A DNA stretch of 64,000 bases from Dermatophagoides farinae. Its lineage: Eukaryota > Arthropoda > Arachnida > Sarcoptiformes > Pyroglyphidae. The position numbers and the translations under genes were made by a program. Where the stretch lies: the NCBI RefSeq assembly GCF_024713945.1, contig NC_134678.1:8308001-8372000 (forward strand), in the 5' to 3' direction. Positions 47,255 to 56,625 of this stretch are shown here, in pieces (position 1 is the first letter of the stretch; the number at the start of each line of letters is the position of its first letter). The notes beneath the pieces were generated by a model. It saw only the letters and a program-made list of their open reading frames with translations. It did not search any database and was not told where the DNA came from.

Positions 47255-47723
47255 GGACGTTTTCAGCATTCCCATTACCAACAATTGATTCGATATTACC
47301 CAGATTTGAATATCTTTGGGCGGCCATCATTTTAACGATACAGGTGTGGACTTCTTGTTGAAGATCCGAAACCGTTTGTAAGGCGGCAATCACAAGTAGT
47401 TTGATGGAATCCTTAATCGTGCCATTTATGTCCATGAATTTTTTAAGGGCCAATTGAGCCGACTCGACATTCGTTATGGTGGTGGTGAGGATTTTTTTAT
47501 CGGCATTGGATTCAGGAATGGATGAGAATGTGGCAGCATCGTCGCCGGAATCAGAAGTGTCATCGATGGTGATGAGTGGTTCATTCGGCTGCTTGCTGGT
47601 TCCCTGTGTCGAAACTTTCCCGGAGGAAGTCGTTGTTTTCACATTTTCATGATCACGTGGTTGCTTCATTCCTCGCACCATATCGTCGTTAGGTGATCTG
47701 CCTTTTCTTTTGGTCTGGGCCAT
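47255..47723 (-). pseudogene. ORF1 N-terminal fragment (fragment G), 3'-truncated
   Basis: ATG at 47,723 (MAQTKRKGRSPNDD), acidic Ser/Thr-rich region, then the helical segment NGTIKDSIKLLVIAALQTVSDLQQEV shared with fragment C and reminiscent of the ORF1 proteins of F and I. The reading frame then runs into TTAGG repeats (ending NLT). The core and zinc knuckles are missing. Unusually, it is the 3' side that is lost, with no A-tail. The junction shares GG with the intact sequence in fragment C. Confidence 0.75.
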
Positions 47724-48882
47724 TTGCACCAGCCGACTCGAAGCACAAAACACAGGTGAAAGATCGACAAAATCACAATGTCAATGTTCAAAAGATCACA
47801 CAGTAAATGGGAAGGTGACAGGACACGAAAAACGTAGGTCACAGCCACACAATTCGACGAACACGATCACAGATTAAAATTTCAGCACAATTTAAAATTT
47901 GCAGGTCAAAATTCACGACGCACATAGACGAAAAGTATATGATGATGATCAGTGAAAATTTCGACAGCATGCCACACAAAAAAAAAAAGGCTGATTGATA
48001 ATGATGAACAATTTCAGCGTGGTTTTTATACACATTGTTGAGATGAGAATGCCATGCTCGATTTATCATGATGTGTGGTCGAAATTAATGTTCAAAACGT
48101 TTTTTGTACTGATGATGATCATGCGTGTTGTTTATCGCAACATGAGTCGAGCACTATGTTAAAAGCCTTGACAACAACATTATATTGAGCAATGCATCAG
48201 GACGATACCACGTTGTTTCGTTGCCAAGGGGGTGACTGCAGTTTACAATCGATTTGAATGGTACTGTGTATGCCGTAGCGCTTAACTGATAACACGAATA
48301 GGCAGTTTGATGGAAAATGATGATGAATGGCCGTAGCACTTAACTGATAACATGAATGGGCCAAATGATGATGGTGATGCAATTTACTGTCCATATTTTT
48401 GAAATTTTCACGTGGTTTCAACCGGAACGGGTAACAATCGATGGCTTTTTTACGGGTGCCTGCCCTACTCGTTGTACCCCGACCTCCCGATCTGTGTAGT
48501 GTGTTGCATGTGGTATCAAGATGAATAAATAAATAAATAAATAGTAAAATCAAGTATCCTGTGTCACATGTGCATATCGGGAGGCCAGTTGGACGTTCCG
48601 GGAATTCGATGCCATAAATGATGGTGACGATGGAATTGATGAAGCAATAATTTAAATCATACATCAAGCTAATAGACCATCGTTTGTATCTCCACTTCAT
48701 ATTCGACGATACGTTTGATTCATTGATATTGATGATGATATGTTAGCAGATTGATGAAAACAGAGGCCAGCTGTACATGTTATTATTATTATTTTTTTTT
48801 GTTTGTTTTTGTCGATAGTGCTGCCATCTGTTGTTTCATAAGGTAACTATGTTACCATTCATTGTTTACATTTGCCAGTAGA
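47724..48882 (-). other. 5' UTR of fragment G and 3' UTR of element H, boundary unresolved
   Basis: No ORF. A 33-bp direct repeat (GCCGTAGCRCTTAACTGATAACA) occurs at about 48,273 and 48,330, a TAAATAAA tract at 48,523-48,543, and near 48,815 the phrase GTGCTGCCATCTG shared with the 3' UTR of F (about 40,204) and, less fully, I (52,540). I could not find a terminal hairpin or A-tail that would separate G from H. Confidence 0.5.
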
Positions 48883-50078
48883 TCAATCATGTGTATCGTA
48901 GATCATTTGCCGGTGAAGATTGGATCGATACATGTCAACCATCATGGCCAGTTGTTCATAAAAAGTGGCGGTAATTTTTAGTCGTTCATTATCACTGATT
49001 GCCCTTCTTTTTGCCGCAATAAAATCACTTCGTAATCGATTGGCCAGGGAACAATCATTAATCATATGGAGCACACTTTGATTTGGATATCCACAAGGAC
49101 ATTTTGCATCATCAATAAAGCCAAAACGTTTTAAATGTTCACCAAATTGCCCATGGCCTGTCAACGTTTGTGATAACCAAAAGTTCGAAAATGGGGCAAA
49201 CTGCCTAGCATTACCAACAGTAGGGCAGATTGATTTCACAGTGGAGCCAAACTTATTCGTCCGATACATTTCGTCCCATTCTGAGAGGATGTTTGTATGT
49301 GTCATTCTCTTGACATTGGCCATTGGAATCAGTTTATAAACGAACGAGTGATTGGAGTTGGCTATTCGTTTGGCAATCTTTTTACTTTTCCGGTAAATAT
49401 CATCGGCACGGTCAGCTTTTCTCCATACGATTGCCACTTTGTTTGTACACGAGCTAAGAATTTTCTTCGCCAAGTTTTCAATTTTGTTGGCATCTTTTTT
49501 CATTAGATGGACCAGTGCACCAAGGTTGTTGTTCACCACGTAGGTCGGATTCCGATGCGGCCAGTTAGTGTTGACCCATCTTGTTGCTTGTAGTATGGCC
49601 AAATGATCCGCTTGCAACAAGGAACAATAGTTGGGCAGTCGGTATACCATCGTGTCAATAATTGATTGGCCATGGCAAAAAGCTATACTGCAGCCTATAC
49701 CTCGCCTGGTTTTCGTGGTTTTGGTAAAAACATAATACTCCGGCACCACCGTAGCATCACCAGTTAAAAACATTGGTCTAGATCCGGGATCAATTTCAGA
49801 TTCGTCAGGTGCATCCACTTCCAACCATTCGCCATGCGAAATTTGAAAGCTTCGACGAATTTTGGCCAGATTAATTATTCCACGCTCGAGAATTTGCAAA
49901 TGGAAAGGCATCATGTCAGTGATCGCGGTGGTTGAAATAAAAGCGGCAGTGCGATATGATTTACAAGCCAATTGAGCCATGGGACATTGGAGCCGACGGA
50001 TTTCATCTTGGATTGCTTTGAATTTCATGGCCCTCATAAAAACAGCACTACCGTACATTAAAATCGGCGCAATGACGG
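48883..50078 (-). pseudogene. ORF2 C-terminal part of element H, 5'-truncated
   Basis: About 398 codons without a stop, from VIAPILMYGSAV (just after the RT thumb region) through the RNase H-like domain (RRGIGCSIAF…QADHLAI…VNNNLGALVHL) to CPCGYPNQSVLHMINDC. It is a family distinct from E, F and I. The 5' break coincides exactly with the start of a 200-bp TTAGG array. No endonuclease or RT palm, hence non-functional. Confidence 0.88.
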
Positions 50079-50278
50079 TTAGGTTAGGTTAGGTTAGGTT
50101 AGGTTAGGTTGGTTAGGTTAGGTTAGGTTAGGTTAGGTTAGGTTAGGTTGGTTAGGTTAGGTTAGGTTGGTTAGGTTGGTTAGGTTGGTTAGGTTAGGTT
50201 AGGTTAGGTTGGTTAGGGGTTAGGTTAGGTTAGGTTAGGTTAGGTTAGGTTAGGTTAGGTTAGGTTAGGTTAGGTTGG
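50079..50278 (+). repeat. Longest TTAGG array in the window (about 200 bp)
   Basis: About 40 units, mostly TTAGG with interspersed TTGG and one TTAGGGG. It caps truncated element H and supports the T-tail of element I, so it was once a chromosome end. Confidence 0.95.
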
Positions 50279-50312
<34 letters not shown>

Positions 50313-50337
50313 ACTGAACTTTATTCTTTTAAAAACA

Positions 50338-50355
50338 GATCGGCGATGGCCAATC
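50338..50355 (-). other. 3'-terminal RNA hairpin, element I
   Basis: Sense GAU-U-GGC, loop CAUC, GCC-G-AUC; an AATAAA and a U(8) run follow before the A-tail. Confidence 0.83.
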
Positions 50356-51418
50356 AAGGCATTCAAAATGGCAATACAAATCGGCCAGGAAAAAATGGAA
50401 TCGATCAATGGAAATAAAGGAAAAAACAGACAATAAAATAAAGAATAAAAACTAACAAAGAATAAAAAATATAATAAAAAAAAAGTACATTTCAATTAAT
50501 TTAAATTGTGTCCAGTGTTTGTGTATGTGTCCAATGGAATAGAATGTATAAAATGGAATCTGGTGTGTTGGCTAAGCCAATATGTGTGTGTGTGTATGCG
50601 ATTTGAATGTGTGTGTGTCTGTTTGTGTTCGATCAAAGACAGAAAATTTGGTGTGTTTATGATCACAATAATGAAAATGGAATGAAATAAAAAATTGTGA
50701 TCGATGATTGATTTGTATTTGTTGTTGGTCGTCGATATATCTGACAGCATAACTCACTAGGCTGCGAGAACTGATGATCTGAAGATTTGTCGAGACTTAT
50801 ATACATTTGATAAATCAATTCCCTACACTGTTCGTAATGCTTTATCGGTTATTGAGGGGGAAAAAGAGGGGAAAAACTACGAGAAAGAAATCTATTGGTC
50901 GTTCATAATGTTCAAAATCTATCATTGTACAGTGGCAATGTAACTCAGTGATTGTCAAGTGTCGTATGTCGACCGGCGTTGTCTACATATTTCTATGCTA
51001 AAGATAATGGCGCCAAACGTAGTTTTTACGTCGGGTCGATTGATCTTTCTATTGTTGGCTCAAATTTGGCGGTATATTTTCTGTCAATTGTGCATGCGTG
51101 TGTTTGTTGACAGTGATGAAGACATCTGTTTGTGTTGTGTTTTGATTTTTGTTGTGATCGATTAATGTGCATGAATATGACTTACAATTTGTTCAATGAT
51201 GAGTTGGCGTCAATTTTCACACTGCTTGGCCACATTTTGTTTTCTGCTCATTTTTGACTTGTTGTTGTTTGTTGTTGATCGAAGATTGGCTCCAATTAGC
51301 CATCCAATTGAATTGTTCGAGATATGGTTCCAAAAGAATACGAGCACTGTGTTGATATACTGGTGGAATGTATCATGTTTAAAATTGTCGTTTTTATGTT
51401 GCTGGTTTTTATAATTTT

Positions 51419-51802
51419 CGTTTTTATTTCCCCAGGTCCGGAATATCGATTTTTATCAATCGTTGCTCTGATGATGATCGTCCAGTTGGAAATTCCCATG
51501 GCCAAAGTTTATTTGTGATATGTTGAATCGTGTTGTTGTTGATGATGATTTTTACTTCTTGTTTTTATGTTCTAGTCTGGTTTGGAATATCAATCATCGT
51601 TATTCGTTACTTTGGTGGTGATTGTCCGGACGGAAATTCCAGTGACCGGTGATTATCTGTGATATTTGATTTGTTGTTCGTTGATTTTAATTCTTGTTTT
51701 TATCATTCTAGTGCTGGTAAGAAATATCGACTGTCGTTATCCGTTGCTTCGATGGTGGTCGTCCTTGATGGAGATTTCGATGCCAGTTGTATCTGTGATA
51801 TA
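51419..51802 (-). repeat. Three diverged about 136-bp tandem repeats in the 3' UTR of element I
   Basis: Each unit (near 51,419, 51,559 and 51,692) contains a T-rich stretch ending in CAG or CTAG, then GGAATATC, TCGTT, a GTCC-containing stretch with GGAAATTCC, and ends in CTGTGATAT or similar. Roughly 60-70% alike by eye. Confidence 0.65.
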
Positions 51803-52283
51803 TTTATTCAATACATTATTATTCATTGATTGGTACTGGACTTTTGTTAAATATTTAATCGATGATCATGATGCCGATACTCTGGTGACGAATGGATGGT
51901 GGAAATTCAACTGTTGCTGTTTTGTTTGTCGATTCTGCCGATGTCAATTTTTGAAATTATTATTATGACTTTTATGTATATTTGAATCAAATTTTGTAAT
52001 GCCATTTTCGTTCACTTGTAGGGGAACCAACTGTTGGATGTGTGATGATTTCGTTCGTTGTTGGATGGATCGAAATTGATAATGACAGATCTGTGTTGAT
52101 GAATTCTTGTTGGGATGTTGTATCTGGTTTATATTTCTTGTTTGTCGTTGCTGATCGTGAACCGGCATAGTAGACCTGGTTTGAGCAGGGGATGGCGTTG
52201 TTGACATCTTGCATAAATTATTCTTGACATTTGACCAATTCAATATTCTTGTGATGACCCGACAACAGCACACGACAGTGGCT

Positions 52284-52300
52284 GTTTACGGGAGCCACCC
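52284..52300 (-). other. Conserved 3' UTR motif, I copy 1
   Basis: GTTTACGGGAGCCACCC on the + strand, followed by TGGGACTGTCGG. Confidence 0.6.
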
Positions 52301-52521
52301 TGGGACTGTCGGTGCACATGACCAACATGTATCCCTGTTGTTGTATTCTTGTGTGTGTAAGTGAACGTCTGTTACATTGTTGTAATTCTTGTTTGTGTTC
52401 CTATACAATGATTTAAATTACTGTGTGTGTTGTCTGGTTAATTGTTGTGTTGATGGTCATGTTGTTGCGGTGAACACGATTCTTGGCAAACGCACTCCTC
52501 CGTGGTTGATGGACAGTAGCT

Positions 52522-52538
52522 TTTTACGGGGGCCACCC
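52522..52538 (-). other. Conserved 3' UTR motif, I copy 2
   Basis: TTTTACGGGGGCCACCC on the + strand, 238 bp from copy 1. Confidence 0.6.
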
Positions 52539-52725
52539 TGACACTGCCATCTGGTAATGCATTTGTGTACTTTGTGTGAATGAACGTCTGTTGCATATGT
52601 TGTGTCCAGTGGATGTGTCTAACAATTAAAATCTAGTAGGTGTGTAACGTGTGTGGATGTGTTTGCAAGTACCGTACCTAGTTCCTTCCCTAGTAAGGCT
52701 AGGTTAGGTTAGGTAAAGACATCGA

Positions 52726-52761
52726 GCCAAACCTCACGAGCTATGCTCGTGACGGTTTGGC
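52726..52761 (-). other. Post-ORF2 hairpin 1, element I
   Basis: Arms GCCAAACCTCACGAGC and its complement with one bulged base, loop TAT. The base GCC/GGC replaces GTA/TAC of element E. Confidence 0.82.
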
Positions 52762-52786
52762 GATGTCCCGGAGGAGTGCGTTTCGA

Positions 52787-52822
52787 GCCAAACCTCACGA
52801 GCTACGCTCGTGACGGTTTGGC
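52787..52822 (-). other. Post-ORF2 hairpin 2, element I
   Basis: Tandem copy of hairpin 1 (loop TAC), 104 bp beyond the ORF2 stop. Confidence 0.82.
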
Positions 52823-52925
52823 GGAGTCCCGGAGATCTGCCATACGTTGCTGTGCATGATGAGCTCTAAGCGTTGCATTGTGATCAATACCGGGACAGTG
52901 GCCATAAGTTGAATCGATGAATTGA

Positions 52926-55900
52926 TCATGGTGGATGTCGCCGGTGAATCGATAATCTGTGTTCGTCGGCAAAAATGGCAATATTCTGGTAAAAGATGGC
53001 TGTTAGTCGTGTTCTTTCATTCGGGTTGGTTGTATTATTGATTGTGGATCGATAATCATTTCTTAGCCGGTTTAACAATTGGCAGTCGTTGATCAGATGT
53101 TGTACCGACTGATATCTGAAGCCACAGCAACATTTTTTATCGTTTGATATTCCAAATTTGGCCAGATACGCGCCGAATTGGCCGTGACCGGTGATAGTCT
53201 GTGTGACATGTTTGTTGATGAACGGTACAAATTTCCGGGCATCATGTACATTTGGACACAGCTGTTTGATGTTGGTGCCAAATCGGTTTCTGTGATACAT
53301 GGTATTCCAGTTGATCATCATTTTTGTTTGTTCGTACTTTTTGATATAACTTAACGGCATCCTTTGATAATCGTATTCTCTTGTTCTGTTGTTTGCTGTT
53401 CTTTTGGCATATTTTTTCAACTTTTGGTACCACTGCTCATTCTTGTCTATTTTATTCCAGGCGACTATTACATTGGTCAAAGCCATGTCAATAAGTTCAT
53501 TTGCCAGTCTTTGCCGATTTTTCCGGTCACGTCGCCCGATATGCTGAGCCGTACTGATGTTATTTGTGACGATATAAACAGTATGATGAATGTGATTTTC
53601 TTGTATCATGTTGAACACTTTTGAGATGGTGAAAAGGTCGGCTTGTTGGATCGTACAATATAACGGTAATCTGAAATGATTGATTCTGGTAATGTTTGTG
53701 CTGCTGAAAATCATATAAGCTGAGCCAATTCCTCTTGCTGTTTTGATTGATTTAATGATGATTCTTGTTGGTGGCAATACTGATGGTTCTCTGATGATTG
53801 TTGCTATTCTTTTTGATGGATCATCGTTGTGGTTGTCATTTATGTCCACTTGAACTTGTTGATCGTTGTGCAGGTACTTACCTGTTACTCTTGCTGTGGC
53901 AACTGTTGATCTAAAGTTGATGTACAATTCGATTGGTGGAAAATCTGCTAATGCAGTAACGGAAATGAATGACGAAGTTCTGTAGGCCTTGGTGGCTTGT
54001 TGAGCTATCGGTGTGACAAGTTGTCTGAATATTTTATGAATATGTTGGTATGTTGTTGCTTTGTTGGTGACGATCCCGCCATACGACAAGATCGGTTCGG
54101 TGATGCTGTGATAGATCATACGCAACACTGCAGGACTCAAACCATATGATTTCCTGGCAATACCAGTGATATTTTTGTTTATTCTTGTTGCTTTTGATAC
54201 AACGTGTTTGATGTGTGGACGATAATCGAGTTTGTGGTCAAATATTATGCCCAGAATTTTGATTTCTTTTACTGGATCGATGACTGAGCCGTTCATTCTC
54301 ACAGGTGAGTAGATGGGACGAGCAATCCTTTTTGATACGTACATAATTTTTGTTTTTGATTCTGAAAATGTTAATTTACATTTACGTCCCCAACAGGCTG
54401 CCATTTCCAGTATTTTGTTGATTTTAATTGACATATAGTTGATACAATCACACGCGACGACCATGGTAACATCATCAGCATATGCCTGTATTTTAACGTC
54501 GAAGCCGAAATTCTTGCACAAAAGGTCATTTACCACTAAATTCCACATCAACGGGCCGAGAATGGAGCCTTGAACCGTACCTCGATTAGTTGTTTTATTG
54601 CACGTAACACCGCCGTAACTGACCGTTATTCTTCTGTTGTTCTGGTACGCGTTGATCAATTGGACGAGATATTTTGGAGTGCGGTATTTGATCATTTGGT
54701 CGATGACGAAGGGATGCCATGTATGATCGAATGCACCTCTGATGTCTAATGATATTAAGCATACGTGTTTGAATTTTGATATTGCTGTATCGATGTCGTT
54801 ATGCAGATTCAATAATGCGTGATCGGTTGATTTTCCGGCCATGAATCCGTACTGGTGATGTGACATATGACCATTGTTGGTGAGATGATTGGTGATACGT
54901 ATAGACATGATTCGTTCGAGCACTTTACCTAGGACGGAGATCAAACCTATTGGTCGGTAGGCGTTGGTTTTACTGTAATCATCACGTCCAGGTTTAGGTA
55001 ATATTCGGATGATTGAGCTTTTCCACAGATATGGCACATAATTTAGACGAAGACACCCGTTGTAGATGGCAAGCATGATATCCGGAAAGAAGAGCCAAAA
55101 ACTTTTTACGATTTTTGGTGAGATGCCGTCGAAGCCTGGCGCTTTACCATCTTGAAATTTATGCACCACATTATTTAGCTCGAGGATTGATACAGGTGGT
55201 ATGCCATTACTGCTTTTATTTTTACTAAGCCACTTGTTGGTATGTTGGCGAATGACTTGTTGCTCATCGTTGTCGTTGAAATCATCATCTGGGAAAAGCG
55301 ATGCGACTAATTTGGTGGTTGAGTCGATTGGGTTGTAAGTACCTTCAATGGTACGTGCGACCATGTTGTCGTTATTTTTTAACAAGCGGCAGACCTTCTG
55401 GTAGCAGTTCTCTGGTCCATAGCCGTTGAGATATCTGTTAAATTCATCATCCTTAAGTGACTGTGCCAAGTCTCGATATTGTTGTCTGGCAATCAAATAT
55501 TCGTTTTTTAATCTTTCGATTGCAAATGGATTATGGCAACGACGAATTTTTCTGTATATTGATTTTTGTTTGTTGATGATGTCTTTTAACGACTGATTGT
55601 TGGTCCACTTGGCTGGTCTTGTTCTTTTGTTTCGGTATTTTCCACAATGTTGATCACAGGCATGTTGTATGAAATTCGTGATTCTTATGACAACAATGTC
55701 TAATTCGTTATGATCGTTGATGTTATTGATTATTGCTGGTGTGATGTTGTGATCGTCAAGTTGCTGTTCAATGTTGGTGCTCCAACTGTTCCAATCGATA
55801 TTTGACGTATTCCAACGTGTGGTTGATCTGTCGTATTGGTTGTTGATGTATTGATCGGTGATGATAAATGTGATTGGTCGGTGATCACTAAGATGGACAT

Positions 55901-56594
55901 TATCATGCACTTTCCAATCGTAAATATGGTCGATTATGTTGTTGTTCACTAATGAAAGATCGATGAATGAAAGAATACGTCGTTGACCACGTATAGTGTC
56001 GAACGTTGGTTTGTTGCCCTCATTTAGGATGTTGAGATTGAGATGTGCTATTGTTGACATGATTTCTTGACCACGATCGTCAGTGGTATCCGAGCCCCAG
56101 TATAAGGATTTGGCATTGAAGTCACCAGCAATTATACACTTTTTGTTGTTGGCGTGGTTGACTGTTTGTGTGATACAATTTAAGGTGTCGTTGATGCTGG
56201 TATTTGGCTCACAGTAAACTGAGGCGATGATAATGTCGTTGATGTTGGCAACAATGTAGTCGGTGTTTGACAGATGTGAAATGATTATCGATGGTAAGGC
56301 TGGGTTGAATGTGATGATGCAGGCACGAACAGGCTGTTGTTGATCACTGTTTGATTGTTGGCTGGTGGATGTCGATTGATTGATACGTGAACTTCGTCGT
56401 GTTACTCGCCGGTTGTTTGTTGTTGGTCGATTTGAATTGGTGGCGTACATTGGATTAAATTTCTTGTTAATTGATGGTAAATTGTTACGTAATGGTGGCT
56501 CACTGATTATGGCGATGTCGATATTTCTTTCGTCACAGAATTTGAGAAATTGTGTCAAAGCTGATGGTGATTTGTTACAATTGATTTGTGCCAC
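52926..56594 (-). CDS. ORF2 of element I: APE endonuclease and reverse transcriptase
   Basis: 1,222 codons, intact. The endonuclease starts VAQINCNKSPSAL and has ISEPPL, IAGDFNAKSLYWGS, FIDLSLV and LSDHRPITF. RT has LPKPGRDDYSKTNAYRPIGLIS, LISLDIRGAFDHTW, GTVQGSILGPLMWN and YADD (about residue 705). The RNase H-like segment (RGIGSAYMI…QADLFTI…TNNISTAQH) lacks the catalytic acids; the zinc ending is CCCGFRYQSVQHLINDC. The codon at 56,594 is GTG and the frame is open upstream through the ORF1 stop without any ATG. It supplies target cutting and first-strand synthesis. The RT core is closest in motif to E and F, but clearly a separate family. Confidence 0.92.
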   Translation of the reverse strand: MAQINCNKSPSALTQFLKFCDERNIDIAIISEPPLRNNLPSINKKFNPMYATNSNRPTTNNRRVTRRSSRINQSTSTSQQSNSDQQQPVRACIITFNPALPSIIISHLSNTDYIVANINDIIIASVYCEPNTSINDTLNCITQTVNHANNKKCIIAGDFNAKSLYWGSDTTDDRGQEIMSTIAHLNLNILNEGNKPTFDTIRGQRRILSFIDLSLVNNNIIDHIYDWKVHDNVHLSDHRPITFIITDQYINNQYDRSTTRWNTSNIDWNSWSTNIEQQLDDHNITPAIINNINDHNELDIVVIRITNFIQHACDQHCGKYRNKRTRPAKWTNNQSLKDIINKQKSIYRKIRRCHNPFAIERLKNEYLIARQQYRDLAQSLKDDEFNRYLNGYGPENCYQKVCRLLKNNDNMVARTIEGTYNPIDSTTKLVASLFPDDDFNDNDEQQVIRQHTNKWLSKNKSSNGIPPVSILELNNVVHKFQDGKAPGFDGISPKIVKSFWLFFPDIMLAIYNGCLRLNYVPYLWKSSIIRILPKPGRDDYSKTNAYRPIGLISVLGKVLERIMSIRITNHLTNNGHMSHHQYGFMAGKSTDHALLNLHNDIDTAISKFKHVCLISLDIRGAFDHTWHPFVIDQMIKYRTPKYLVQLINAYQNNRRITVSYGGVTCNKTTNRGTVQGSILGPLMWNLVVNDLLCKNFGFDVKIQAYADDVTMVVACDCINYMSIKINKILEMAACWGRKCKLTFSESKTKIMYVSKRIARPIYSPVRMNGSVIDPVKEIKILGIIFDHKLDYRPHIKHVVSKATRINKNITGIARKSYGLSPAVLRMIYHSITEPILSYGGIVTNKATTYQHIHKIFRQLVTPIAQQATKAYRTSSFISVTALADFPPIELYINFRSTVATARVTGKYLHNDQQVQVDINDNHNDDPSKRIATIIREPSVLPPTRIIIKSIKTARGIGSAYMIFSSTNITRINHFRLPLYCTIQQADLFTISKVFNMIQENHIHHTVYIVTNNISTAQHIGRRDRKNRQRLANELIDMALTNVIVAWNKIDKNEQWYQKLKKYAKRTANNRTREYDYQRMPLSYIKKYEQTKMMINWNTMYHRNRFGTNIKQLCPNVHDARKFVPFINKHVTQTITGHGQFGAYLAKFGISNDKKCCCGFRYQSVQHLINDCQLLNRLRNDYRSTINNTTNPNERTRLTAIFYQNIAIFADEHRLSIHRRHPP

Positions 56595-56625
56595 GCAGAT
56601 ACGGTCATTGTTGGATGTGGAATGA

